This document shows, in pieces, positions 50,427 to 61,600 of a stretch of 64,000 nt of DNA. The position numbers and the translations under genes were made by a program. The notes below the pieces were generated by a model that saw only the letters and a program-made list of their open reading frames with translations, was not told where the DNA came from and searched no databases. How positions within the stretch are numbered: position 1 is the first letter of the stretch; each line of letters starts with the position of its first letter. Origin of the DNA: Vicia villosa. Lineage: Eukaryota; Streptophyta; Magnoliopsida; Fabales; Fabaceae. Location: positions 118,213,987 to 118,277,986 of the forward strand of contig NC_081185.1 of NCBI RefSeq assembly GCF_029867415.1, in the 5' to 3' direction.

Positions 50427-51850
50427 TTAAGGTGGAATGGGGCGGACAGTGCGTTATGAATTAGCGGAGAACGACATGGTGGTTGATGGATAAATTAACA
50501 TCAACACGATTTCAAGTCAATGTGGAGATTGTTGAGTATGCCTTAAAATCTTAAGTTATGAAGAGAAATAAAATATATTTTGAGATTGTAGAAATTAGAA
50601 ATCAGCTTGAAAGTCGACAAAGACGAAATAGCATAGAGTGAGACTCGTGGTGGAGCAGGTGGCAGCGACACGATACTGGATCCAGATATGGCGGGCGATT
50701 CGATTTGTCGGAGCTCGAGTATGGTTTTCTCAAATCGCGTGTATTTGGCAGTTATGGATCCATTCAATTCGTTGTTTTAGTTTGTGGATCTATTCGTTTA
50801 TGGGTTATGTTTTTGGTTTGTTATGAATCTGTTGAGTTTCAGTCGTTATAACTATGTATCTCTTGCATACTTGTCATCACAACCATTAAAACTTTAGAGC
50901 TAAAGTCAGAGAGAAGGGTTTGAGAATCCTAGAGGCAGTGGTAAATTTCAAAGAGCATGTTCTTGAAATTTGAGAAACATTTGAAGATATGTATAAAAAA
51001 TTGGAAAATACTTCTAAGCACATTCGGCTAGTGTGATTCATATATAGATCATTAGAGCGATTGATAAACGCTTGGCTAGAAAGTATGATTTGTTCTAAAG
51101 AATTTGGGTGATTATTATCTTATAACTCATTTATAATCTTTTGTAACAATTCTTGAAAGTATAATAAATCGAAGAACCGCTCTTTTCTTCAGAATAGATC
51201 GTTTGATCGAATTCGATAAACAAATTATTGTGTTTATTGTCTTTACTTTATCTTCTTCTGTCAATTTAAATAAATTGATGTCCTATTTCATAAATAATCA
51301 TTTTTCTAAATGTCTTTTATTTTAATCGTAATCTTTACCCTCGCACTTTAAATTTCTTGATATAATTGAACTATATACATAATTCTATTATAGTGCTTTT
51401 AGTTATTCTATCAAATTCACACCAAATTTAAAATTTAATTCATCTAATTTTATTCTAACAATTTGTAGTAAAAAATAAATGGAGAAAAACATGATCGAAA
51501 TATTTGCTTTTATTCTATGTTACTCCTGACTTGTCTTGCTGCCGGTATAATTTAATATCAAACTCAACAAATGTTCACACATTAATACATGACAAATCAA
51601 CTCTCCTCCAACACCAATATTCCAACCATTAAACAACATTGGTTGGAGTTACGGTTAACTCAAATTAACTAAATAAACAAATATAATAACTTGTGATAAT
51701 CAAAATCACATTAACTTAGTAATTAACCTATCCATGTCACTTTCTTATGGATTGAAAACTAATTTGTCAAAAGAATGTGCTATAAATTGTAATTACATCC
51801 ATTAAAGTACAAATTTATCTTCAATTTTGTTTTTACCCTCCAAATAAGCC

Positions 51851-51858
51851 TATAAAAT
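51851..51858 (+). promoter_or_regulatory. TATA box of lipase copy 2
   Basis: The sequence tataaaat lies 50 bases before the ATG at 51901, the same spacing as in copy 1. Confidence 0.6.
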
Positions 51859-51900
51859 TATCTGTTTATATGAAGAGACATGCATAACAACATTGTCATT

Positions 51901-53867
51901 ATGGCCAGCATAGCACTAATTAATCTTATTTCAATACTCTTGCTTAGCATTACATTAACACAAGGAAGAAAAACACTTTACACTAGCAATGAATTTTCAG
52001 CCTCCTCTTTAGTTACTACCAATGATGGTATCTGCAAAACTATGGTAGAAACACAAGGTTACACATGTGAAGAACATAAGGTAAATAAATCATAACTATA
52101 TAATATATGCTACAAACTTAAATCATAGGTTTAATTAAAAGCAGTTTTTTTTTATGAGGCAGGTTACAACACAGGATGGCTTTATCCTGAGTTTGCAGAG
52201 ATTGCCAGCAGGGCGGTCCGGCGAGAAAGCAAACAAACCTCCTGTGATAATACAACATGGTCTCTTTTCTGTAAGTTTTGTTCTTGCAAATTATACATAA
52301 CCAAATTATTACAATATTGCATACAAAAATTCAACGTGTTTGACTCCTATGATTAATTTCAGGATGCTATAATATGGCTGTTCAACTCTCCAGAAGAATC
52401 ATTGGGATTTATTTTAGCAGATAGTGGATTTGATGTGTGGCTTTTCAATGGTCGCGGCACAAAATATAGCAGCATGCACACATCATTAACTCCTAATGAC
52501 AAGGTTCTTAATTATACTTATATTCATACTTTCTCAAGTTAATTAATAGATTTATCTCTGATTGATTATAAATATGTATTAGGCTTATTGGGATTGGTCA
52601 TGGGATGAATTAGCTAGTTATGATCTTCCTGCTTCAGTTGAATATGTTTACAACTATACTGCTCAAAAAATGCACTATGTTGGTCATTCTCAAGTAAGTA
52701 ATTAATTAATCCTTATCATTATGTTTTTAATTAGTGTGTAGAATAATTAATGATGTAAATTATTCAGGGAACTTTAATGGCTTTTGCTGCTTTATCACAA
52801 GGACAACTTGGGAATATGTTGAGATCAGTTGCATTACTTAGTCCAATTGCTCATATGAATCAAATTTCTTCAATTGGAACAAAACTTGCTGCTGACCTAT
52901 TTATAGTTAATGTAAGTGAGAGAGAGAGGGAGAGAAACTAGACTACTATATTTAGCTAAATTCCATTAAAATATATATTTAATTCATATAAAAAATTTAT
53001 ATTGAATGTGTATGAAAATTATTCTTCTAATTTTTTTTCTTTTATTATAACATAACAGGATATATATTGGTTAGGCATCCGTGAATTCAATCCTAATGTG
53101 TAAGAGAATAAAAGATACTTTCCTTTGTTTTTTGCTAAATTTCTTAAATATGTTTGAGTGCAAATGAAAAAGGTTTAAAAAAAGGAAATGATTTATTAGA
53201 TGTTTATCTAATAAGTAGGGATGTTGGAGCAAAGTTTTTGGAAGACATATGCAACACTCTACACCTCAATTGTGCAAACCTAATGTCACTTTTCACAGGT
53301 ACTTTAGATCTTACTCATAAGCAGATTTCACTTAAATTTTTTTAGCACTCTTTGATTATGTTTAAATTTTACAGGTCCAAATTGTTGCATAAACTCTTCT
53401 AGGATAGATGTCTATCTTGATCATGAACCACAGCCAACATCAACCAAGAACTTGATCCATTTTTCTCAAAGTGAGTCTACAAAGAATCAACATTTTGATT
53501 TTTATGCATTTCGGATTAGGACTAATAGTTATTTTTCATTTTCCTAGTGATAAGAACAGGGAAAATAGCAAAGTACGATTATGTTGATCAAGCACAAAAT
53601 GTACAACACTATGGTCAACGAGTTCCTCCAACTTATGATTTGACCAAAATCCCAAATGATTTGCCACTTTTTCTTGGCTATGGAGGAAAAGATATGCTGG
53701 CTGATGTACAAGATGTGAAGGTTTTACTCAATGACCTCCAAGATCATGATGCTGACAAGCTTGTGGTATTGTTCAATGAAGATTATGCACATATTGATTT
53801 TATTATGGGTGTCACTGCTAAACAAGTCGTTTATGATCCCATCATAGCTTTTTTCAATGGTTATTGA
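51901..53867 (+). CDS. Acid lipase / triacylglycerol lipase 2-like (copy 2)
   Basis: Paralogue of the lipase at 34047 with the same nine-exon plan: 51901-52080, 52163-52270, 52363-52503, 52583-52693, 52768-52911, 53059-53099, 53159-53298, 53375-53470, 53548-53867, giving 426 residues. The signal peptide (MASIALINLISILLLSITLT), GHSQG elbow, YGGKDMLAD and DYAHID are kept. The odd point is exon 7. The acceptor matching copy 1 (53184/53185) would shift frame and hit a stop because copy 2 has one extra A. An acceptor 26 bases upstream (tttgag/tgcaaatg) keeps the frame and adds nine residues (VANEKGLKKG region). I used it, but if it is not used in vivo the gene is a pseudogene. Other exons align base for base in length with copy 1. 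Confidence 0.8.
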
Positions 53868-54055
53868 TTTTTATAATGCGTATTATTCAATGAAAATAGA
53901 GTATGTTTGATTTTTCTTTCTATATTTAATCAGAAAATTCGTCTTCTATTCTATATTTAATCACTTCGAGCCTCTACTTTGTTTTATGTGTTGGGAACTC
54001 TAAAAAAGAGTGGTGGAATTAAAAAAAGGAAAGCCTAATTTGCAATTGAAATTAT

Positions 54056-56475
54056 TTAAAATTTTCACACATTTTGAATGCGAGTTGACGGAGTGAGTTA
54101 AGCTAGATCTTAAAGACATCCTCAACCTCAATAATATTTTCTTTAATTGGAAAAAAATACTATTCTGCAAAGTAAAACTAATACAACATGTGCCCAATGT
54201 AAAAGGTTAATCTACTGCTAATCCCTTTATTGTACTAAAATCACCATTTTTTAAAAATCTGAGTTAAACCAAAATTACAACAATGCATTAAATCGGAGGA
54301 CAAAAACTCAAATTTTAAAATAGGAAGACTAAATTTAATTTTAGTTAAAATAAGATGGCCAAAGATGCATTTAAATCTAATATAAATCATTTACAAATAT
54401 AAAAGTATACTGTACTCTCCATGAACTAAATAGATGATTTCTCCTATTGTGTTGTCCTGATAGGGAAGGAAATACAATTGCAAACTGTCCAACCAACTTA
54501 TTAGTGAACTAATTTTGCTCAAACTTTTTCAATCGGTAGATATAGAATAAACTGTTTCAACAACAAGAGATTGAGAGAAAAATAACAACCGCATCTTGGA
54601 TTCTTAATTATGTTTTTGCTAGGTTAAAAGAGAATGAACTCAGCAAAACATACAGCATAGCAGGGTTTGTTAGGGCCATCTGATGTTCATCATAAAACGG
54701 CTGCAATAATTTCTTACATTACCCATACCATTGATCAAATAAAGCTACTCATCAAACAACAAAAATCAACTCAAACTTGTCCTAAAACCTTTAACGGGTG
54801 GTTCAGCTGAATAACAAAACCATTCTTTTTCTTATTGTAGGGATCACCTAGGTACACATTGATGACAATGAGATCAAGAGTGTTCTCAAGAAGAGTTGCC
54901 AACTTTGAATAAGAATGAACCAGAAAGTGGGAAGAATAACTTATTTTTAGCCTTTCCAAAATAGTACAAAACTATGTCAAAATACCATTTACTTGGCCAG
55001 GTTCAATCATTAAGTCAATAACCCAATGACCGTGATCATCTCTAATGAAAACACTATGTAAGTTTTCTGAATAATAGGACTTTGAATACCTTCAAAATTA
55101 ACTTGAGGAGAATTTAGAAGAACAAGGATCATCTAGATTGTGGCACTAGATTATTGGCTAAAGGTAAAGTAGGTTATTAAGCAATAGAAGCTTGCAACTC
55201 TATTCAGGTCAAGAAGAACATTATTAAGATATGCCAACTAACCGGCATGATTTATATTTATTATAAACCTATAATGGTGCCTCACTTGAAATTCTTTTTG
55301 CATATACAAATAAACTCCCGAATCACTCAAGGGTTAAAGTTGTTCTGTTTCTGCAGCATAACTATGCAATGCAACCTATTTTATCATTCCAACACAGGGC
55401 ATACAGAGTGAAGTTAGGGATCCTGTGATCTTTCTAACATATATTAGATAGTGGGAATCACTCATTTCTATTTCTATTGCATCAGCCAACCGAAGACTAT
55501 GGTTCAACTCTTTAAAGATAAGAAATGAACAGCTAACTAGGAGCAAGAAACAACAAAACAGAAACCAGTTACATACTTCGAGGCTAACCAAGTAGGAAAC
55601 AGATCACATACTCTCTCTATCCCTAATTCAAACTACATATCAAACTCGCAGGTATCAACCAAGTAGAAAAAAGTTACATTACATCCCTCTTGCCCTGGAG
55701 ACCAGAATTTAGCATGCCAATCTACTAAACATTCAACTCTACCTACCACTAAACCTAAAAAATTTGGGACACAAATTACCTGCCCTTATCTCTCTCTTGA
55801 CAAGTGTTTTTTAAACTCTCTCTCTCTCTTGACAAGTGTTTTTTTAAATATATTTTGGGACAACACTATCTAAGGGTGAAGAATGAAGGTATAACGGATC
55901 AAGTTCAAGTGTTGATGGAGCTTTTAATGCAGTGACTGCAGCGGATAATAGTCCAGAATTTACCCCTACAAAAATCAAAAAACGACTTCTTGCAAACTTC
56001 ATCAAATCAGATTTCTCTTGTTAATATTATTATACCATTATCAAGTCTAATCCGCAAGCACAAAATCAAACAACCCACAAGTTACTGGTAGGCTTGTCTT
56101 AAACTTCTGTTCTATAACTTTCACAAATACAAACACCTTAACATTACAACTAATCTTAAACTTCTGTAACTTTCACAAATACAAACACCTTAACATTGAA
56201 ACTAATCCTATAAAATCAGAGAATCAATAAAATTTAAAATTTTAACACCAAATTATCAAAACCAACAAAGGAAATTGATAACTAAGCATATACCATAGAC
56301 CAAAGGGTTTGCTAATTTCAAAACCCCCTTGTTATTATTCCACTTTTAGGTCTCATTTCATCAATAATCACAAAAACCAACGAGTAAACACGTTAAACAA
56401 CCTAACTCGTGGTTATTGTAGTTCTTATAAAAATCAACAATCAACAATACAACACATACCAAAACGCATGTTCAT
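54056..56475. other. Intergenic region and 3' side of the DUF1279 gene, no other gene
   Basis: No ORF is convincing. The frame at 54771-54959 (minus) shows no motif. A direct duplication of about 40 bases (aaacttctg...aactttcacaaatacaaaca) occurs at about 56100-56195. Short ct repeats lie at about 55815-55835. The minus-strand gene to the right probably has its 3' UTR here. Confidence 0.4.
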
Positions 56476-56853
56476 TCATACACCACTCTTCAAAATGTTC
56501 CTCCTAGCCAAGAACCTCGCAATTGGGGGCGTGAGTGCTACAGTAATAGGCACCCTAACAGGGATCAGAGCCTTGTTGCAGAGTAAAGCTAGCGTGAAAG
56601 CACCGCCTGCAGAAGCCGCCATCTGCGCCGTGCGGCTCTTAACCGACACCGCGGAAGAGCCTGTATCAGGGTTAGGGTTTTCTTCCGGGGAAGCGGCGCC
56701 CAAATGGAACTTCTCGAGAATGGCTTCTACGTCGACGTTGTTTCTAATGGCGACATAGAGGCCGGTGACGGAAGCTGCTGAAACGGAACAGTGAACGCCG
56801 ATCGCCACTTTACCGTACTTTTTCAGGAGCTCGCGGAATCGACCACCGGCCAT
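56476..56853 (-). CDS. DUF1279 (FAM210-like) small membrane protein
   Basis: A single-exon frame of 125 residues from an ATG at 56853. It begins MAGGRFRELLKKYGKVAIGV and continues HCSVSAASVTGLYVAIRNNV, the conserved start of the DUF1279 domain shared with FAM210 proteins of mitochondria. A Ser/Pro-rich linker with EENPNPDTGSS follows. Then comes a hydrophobic segment, MAASAGGAFTLALLCNKALI, and PVRVPITVALTPPIARFLAR near the C terminus. Two membrane-associated helices are likely. The function of the plant members is not established. A GC-rich coding composition contrasts with the surrounding AT-rich repeats. The leader runs to about 57060, and a Helitron begins 224 bp upstream of the start codon. 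Confidence 0.9.
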   Translation of the reverse strand: MAGGRFRELLKKYGKVAIGVHCSVSAASVTGLYVAIRNNVDVEAILEKFHLGAASPEENPNPDTGSSAVSVKSRTAQMAASAGGAFTLALLCNKALIPVRVPITVALTPPIARFLARRNILKSGV

Positions 56854-57076
56854 TGTCTGATTATTTGTCGGTGTTAGAATTTCAAGATGGTAATGGAGAG
56901 ATAGGTGTGTCTTTGGTTTGTTCTGAATTTTGTTGTTTGAGCTGTATTGGTTGAGCGGTGGAGACGGTGGAACCGGCGGTGCGAGCCGCGGTGAGTAGTG
57001 TAGTCGCTAGTTCTGGCTTTAGGGTTTATCTTAGCAAACAATTGTGTAACGTTTTGAGCATCAATTCAGATAGTAA

Positions 57077-58699
57077 TCTACAATCTATTCATTAATAATA
57101 GATTGACTAAATTGCCTAAATTACCCTTTTACCAAAATTTATTTGCACTAATAAAAGGTCATTTTTGTAACTAACAAATTAAGTATTCACTCTTTCAACT
57201 TTATTGAATGGATGCCTCAAGTGTTAGCTTTTCATTGGTCCAAATTAAATAACATTTTCCCTACAACTTTATTGCATGAATGATGACATCACATGTAAGT
57301 CATGGATGATGGAAGTCATATTTAAATTTCTTTTACATTTCATTTTCCCACACTTTCTTACTTTCATTTTAATTTTTCTTAATTTATTTATTATCACAAA
57401 AAATATTAATAATCTATTTTTAAATTTTAATCTTACTAAAAATTTCAAATTTCTTTCGCATTTCATTTTTCCATACTTTCATTTTAATTTTTCAACATTT
57501 ATCTATTATCGCAAAAAATATTAATAATCGATCATTTAATTATTATTTCCAAAAATATTTAATTATTTCACGGGCCACTATCAACTCAATATTTAATTTT
57601 TTTAATCGATCATTACACATTTTCTCTATCTTAATTAAAATTTCAAATTTCTCTCACATTTTTTCACACTTTCTTACTTTCATTTTAATTTTTTTCTCTA
57701 TTTATTTATTTATTATCTCACGGGTCACTATCAACATAATGTCTATTTTATTTTAATCAATCATTGTCTTTATTTAAGAGATAATATCTTTATTTTTATT
57801 TTTTTCTCCATCTCACGATTTTTTATCATTATTTAATACAATTAAATTTTCATGATTATTGTTTATTTTACATTTGTTTTTAAATATATTTTATATCGCA
57901 TCAAATTATTTTTTTATTTCACGGGTCATTATCAACATAGTAGCTATTTTATTTTAATCAACAATTACTATTAATTGAGAGATAATTTTTATTTTTAAAT
58001 GTTAATATTTCATTTTTATGATCTCCATCTTATAGTATTTTTTTTCTATGATTATTTAATATAATTGAATTTATATGATCATTTTTCATTTATAATTAAA
58101 CCATAGTGATCTATATCATTTTCTTTTAATTGTTGTTGGACCGTCAATTATTAAATTACCTGACCCAATTTTGCTATTGTGTTCTTAACCTATCTTAAAC
58201 ATTTTTTTGTGGATCATTGTTTTCTATATAATTATTGTTAAATTTACAATTAAGTAAATTATTTCATATTTTTCATTTATATTTAAAATTTTACATTTGC
58301 ATTTGTTAAAATTTTATTTTTTTCTCCAACTCACATGTCCTTTTTTATATGGTTCTTTATTACACACAAAATTAGCACATGAATTAGATAATAATTAATG
58401 TTTAATCTTAAGGGTCAATTTCAATACAATGCCTATTTTATTTTAAACAATAATGACTTTTATTTGAAAACTAAATTATTTATTTTCAAATTTCAAAACC
58501 ATTCCTATGGATATTAGGTTTTCAAAGAATTGGGAGTATAACAGAGCAATCAATAAAACTCTAACTCTATTCAAATAAAACAATTCCTTTTAATTATGCA
58601 TATTGCTTATAATTCCTTTTATTTATATTATTCATATCATTACAAAAATACTACACCAGAAAAAAAATCACCCGTGCGGAAGCACGGGTCTCTGACTAG
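57077..58699 (+). mobile_element. Non-autonomous Helitron
   Basis: The left end is tctacaatctattcattaat, a TC-start sequence preceded by A (57076). The right end has a perfect hairpin, acccgtgc/gcacgggt with a gga loop (58669-58687), followed by ctctga and ctag (58696-58699), then T. A-T insertion, TC start, hairpin and CTAG end are the Helitron signature. The interior is very AT-rich with repeated tttcattttaatttttc and acgggtcactatcaac phrases. No Rep/helicase coding was found. Confidence 0.82.
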
Positions 58700-59207
58700 T
58701 TAACTATTAAAATGATTAGGATCCATACTAGTTAAGGGTAAAGAAATACTTATAAAGACATTCAATTAAAATTAATTTTTTAATCAAAGAGAAAAAATAT
58801 ATTTCCAAAAAATAAAAGAGTACAAACCGATCAAAACGATTCAGTTCTGTTAATGAGAAGACGAACTACGGACAAAGAAAACAACACCAAACTTGACAAA
58901 AATAAATAGCAGATTAATTTCTACTGCAATATCTATGAAGATGAAGAATGATGAAGATGTGAAGGTCATGTGGAAATTATTTCGCCGTAGGATAATAAAA
59001 GTCTGATCGAGTCGGATGTTCAGATCCAAAGATCTGTTAACAATATAATAAAGATGCTTAAACGTTCTGAATTTTTCGGTAGTGCTTAGGTTTTATGTTA
59101 ATTTTATGTTTATCATCGAATTGAACCATGTAACTGCAACAAAATTATGCAATAAATAATATGTCTGGTTTTACAAAATATACATATAAATAAATAAAAA
59201 TCTACAT
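58700..59207. other. Spacer between Helitron and PMD pseudogene
   Basis: AT-rich. No gene or repeat boundary is supported. It may include the 3' sequence of the minus-strand PMD copy. Confidence 0.4.
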
Positions 59208-60038
59208 AGGCCCTCCACAGGCTACATTAGTCAACCTAGCTAAACCAGTATAGAGCTCACCATCTGGGTGTACCAAACCCACGAAGTTATCTAAATGAAC
59301 TGCAATATACTGTAATTGGGCGTCCTGATCCCCTGCAGGAGGTGGTGGTGGTGGCTCAGTAGAAACCCTAGCACGTGAAGGCCCAGGAACGTCAAAAGCA
59401 GCTGTCAGAGGTATGATCCGAGGGCGCGATACACTGAGAAACCAATCCAGTTATCCATCCTCGCACTGAGAAGCATGTTGAACAATAGTTGAGCTCTCCC
59501 TGATCTCACATGTAGAGCTGATGATGTGGCTCTGAAACCATCTGTCGATATCGCCACCTGGAGCCACAGGAACAAGACGATGGATAGTTTGAATAAAGCC
59601 ATACTGACGTAGACACCTCTCAGGCAAGTGTCTAGTCACATGGGTCTCCCACCTAATATGCCCGAAGTACAGAGAAGCGTCATCAAATAGACGACGAGGG
59701 CGCTGAGATGCATATGGTGTCCATACCACATCGTCCGCAGTCAGTGCGTCGAGCCTCCGCGTGTACTCAGCCAAACCTCCAGGAATGGCCTGCCTGACCC
59801 TCCATCTCCTCGCACACGGTGAGTCAGCAGCGACACGCTGAGTCTTCCGATCACATAAGTGCGGGAAGTGCTCGTATATCCAGCACGGCAAATAAATAAA
59901 TAAATACATGGGTCCTTCAGCTTCGACCCATGTGAAGCGATCCTCAGCGCTCATCCCTCCTGTAATAGGCGAAATTAAAATATTATAAGCAAACTAACGT
60001 ACAGTAGCATAAAGTAAAATATTAATCATTAAATAATT

Positions 60039-60069
<31 letters not shown>

Positions 60070-60600
60070 CCTCCCCTGCCATATCTGGTGAGCGATATGG
60101 TCAGCATATCTCATGAGCACAAACACGTCTCTAGGTTCTCCAGGAAACCCTCCATCAGTGTGCACTCATGGCTCAATAGACGCCCTGACAGTGGTGTCTG
60201 TATCCGTCGGAGACATCTCATCCACAATCTCAATAACAATAACCTCCACGGGATGAGCCTTCACCAACTGCTCAACTATAGGCTCCTCAACAACAGCCTC
60301 CTCAACAATAGGCTGCTCAACAGCAGGCTTCTCAACAGCAGGTTCCTTAACAGCAGGTTCCTCACTGGAGGCTCCTCAACAGCAGACTCCTGGGTAGCTG
60401 CATGTCTCTGACGACACGGTGGGCGAAACTGCACTGCCTGCTCCGCCAACCATTTCCGATGAGAACTGGTCTGACGACGGCATCCTGCTATAAGCTTTGA
60501 AGCCCGTGCCTCCCCATCTCTAGCAAGATTCGTTGATGCTCTATCAACGGTCCTGCCAGCTATTGTACCGTCTCTGCCTCTAGTCCCCACTAACTTAATA
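59208..60600 (-). pseudogene. Plant mobile domain (PMD / MAIN-like) protein pseudogene
   Basis: Minus strand. The first exon region (about 60600-60070) has the basic start VGTRGRDGTIAGRTVDRAST. Then come Glu/Pro/Val repeats (EEPAVKEPAVEKPAVEQ) in a different frame, and GGFPGEPRDVFVLMRYADHI then AHQIWQG, the beginning of the PMD fold. After a (TA)n-containing intron, the last part of the domain follows from 59954: LPCWIYEHFPHLCDRK, RLDALTADDVVWTPYASQRP and LPERCLRQYGFIQTIHRLVP. A shifted tail ends near 59208 (ARLTNVACGGPM). The central part of the domain is missing. A one-base deletion near 60360, a TGA at about 60170 and a lost start ATG also break it. PMD genes are commonly carried by Mutator-like elements. 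Confidence 0.8.
60043..60069. repeat. (TA)n microsatellite
   Basis: About 27 bases of TA repeat in the intron of the PMD pseudogene, directly after the donor gt. Confidence 0.85.
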
Positions 60601-60614
60601 AGAAAAAGGGGGGA

Positions 60615-60880
60615 AATAGAAAAACTGTAAATTACCAGAAATTTTGAAATTTCCTGTATTTTGCAAAACATTTATAACTACCGTAAATTTCAAAAATTTC
60701 GGTATATGTTTTACAGCAAATTACCGGATATTTTGAAATTTCTGTTATTTTTTAAAATATTTAAAAGTACCGTAAATTTCAAAAATCCTCGAATATATTT
60801 TTCTAAAATTACTGGAAATTTTGAAATTTCTGTCTTGAATATACCGTAAATTTCGCAACTATACTGTAAATTCTTACTAT
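60615..60880. repeat. Short palindromic direct repeats (taccgtaaatttcaaaaat)
   Basis: The unit accgtaaatttcaaaaat and its complement attttgaaatttc(t/c)g alternate at least four times. Each pair can form a small hairpin. No gene. Confidence 0.7.
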
Positions 60881-60922
60881 TTTCATATTGTTAGTTGTTT
60901 TGGTACATCAATTAGGTATTAT

Positions 60923-61135
60923 TAGGGGTGTTCATTGGTTCAGGTAAATTAGAATCAAACTACAATCCAAACTAAACCAAACCATAGTGTTTGGGTTGTA
61001 CATTTTTTCAGTTCGGGCAAGAACCGAAGCAAACCAATGAAATCCAATGACAATTGGTTCGGGTATCGGATTTTCAATTTTTTACCCGCAAACCCAACCC
61101 AAACCAACCTGCGAGATATTGGATCGAACTCTAGT
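60923..61135. repeat. hAT-type MITE fragment
   Basis: The left terminus taggggtgttcattgg is a classic hAT MITE end, followed by gttcagg/caaaccaaacca motifs and the inverted ggttcgggt near 61050. The right terminus is eroded (cgaactcta), and no 8-bp duplication could be confirmed. Confidence 0.45.
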
Positions 61136-61151
61136 ATGGTCAAAGGGTAGT

Positions 61152-61572
61152 TGTGTCAAAATGTGCATACTGTAGTCGAAGATGGGTCTAGCATGCAGGT
61201 GTCGAAGATGTTAGGGTTGTTAGCATGTTAGATTAGGTTTTAGTGTTTAAACCCTAATTTTTTAAGTTAGCTTGTTTATTAAGTTAGCTTGTGTAATGGG
61301 CCTTGTGGAAAAAGCCCAATAGTTAGTATGTTAGGTTTTATTATAAATCGCATAATAGTCTCTCATCATTGCATACTGCAAATCCTAATTTAGGGTGAGA
61401 GGGTTATTTGTTATTATTGTAACTTGTAATCTTGTTTTAAAGTGAAAGGAAAGAATAACAGTTATAACCAATTATTGTATCCTTCTTATTTTACCATCTT
61501 TTTATACCCCTTATGAGTTTCTTGTTGTCAAAAGAAACTGTTTATAATTTATTTACGGTATCATTCTTCACA
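61152..61572 (+). repeat. 5' LTR of a Ty1-copia element
   Basis: The sequence begins tgtgtcaaaatgtgc and ends attcttcaca. It contains a TATA-like ttattataaatcgc near 61340 and a T-rich 3' part. A candidate primer-binding site, ttggtgcggtgagc, follows at about 61578, and gag begins at the ATG at 61601. The 3' LTR lies beyond the window. Confidence 0.65.
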
Positions 61573-61600
61573 ACAAATTGGTGCGGTGAGCTTAGAGAAG

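Noticed and set aside
54771..54959. Minus-strand ORF ending in a KKKNGFVIQLNHPL-type segment
   Set aside because: No domain recognised, isolated, without supporting splice structure.
56309..56758. 149-residue plus-strand ORF overlapping the DUF1279 gene
   Set aside because: Antisense shadow. The minus strand has a recognisable domain and the plus strand does not.
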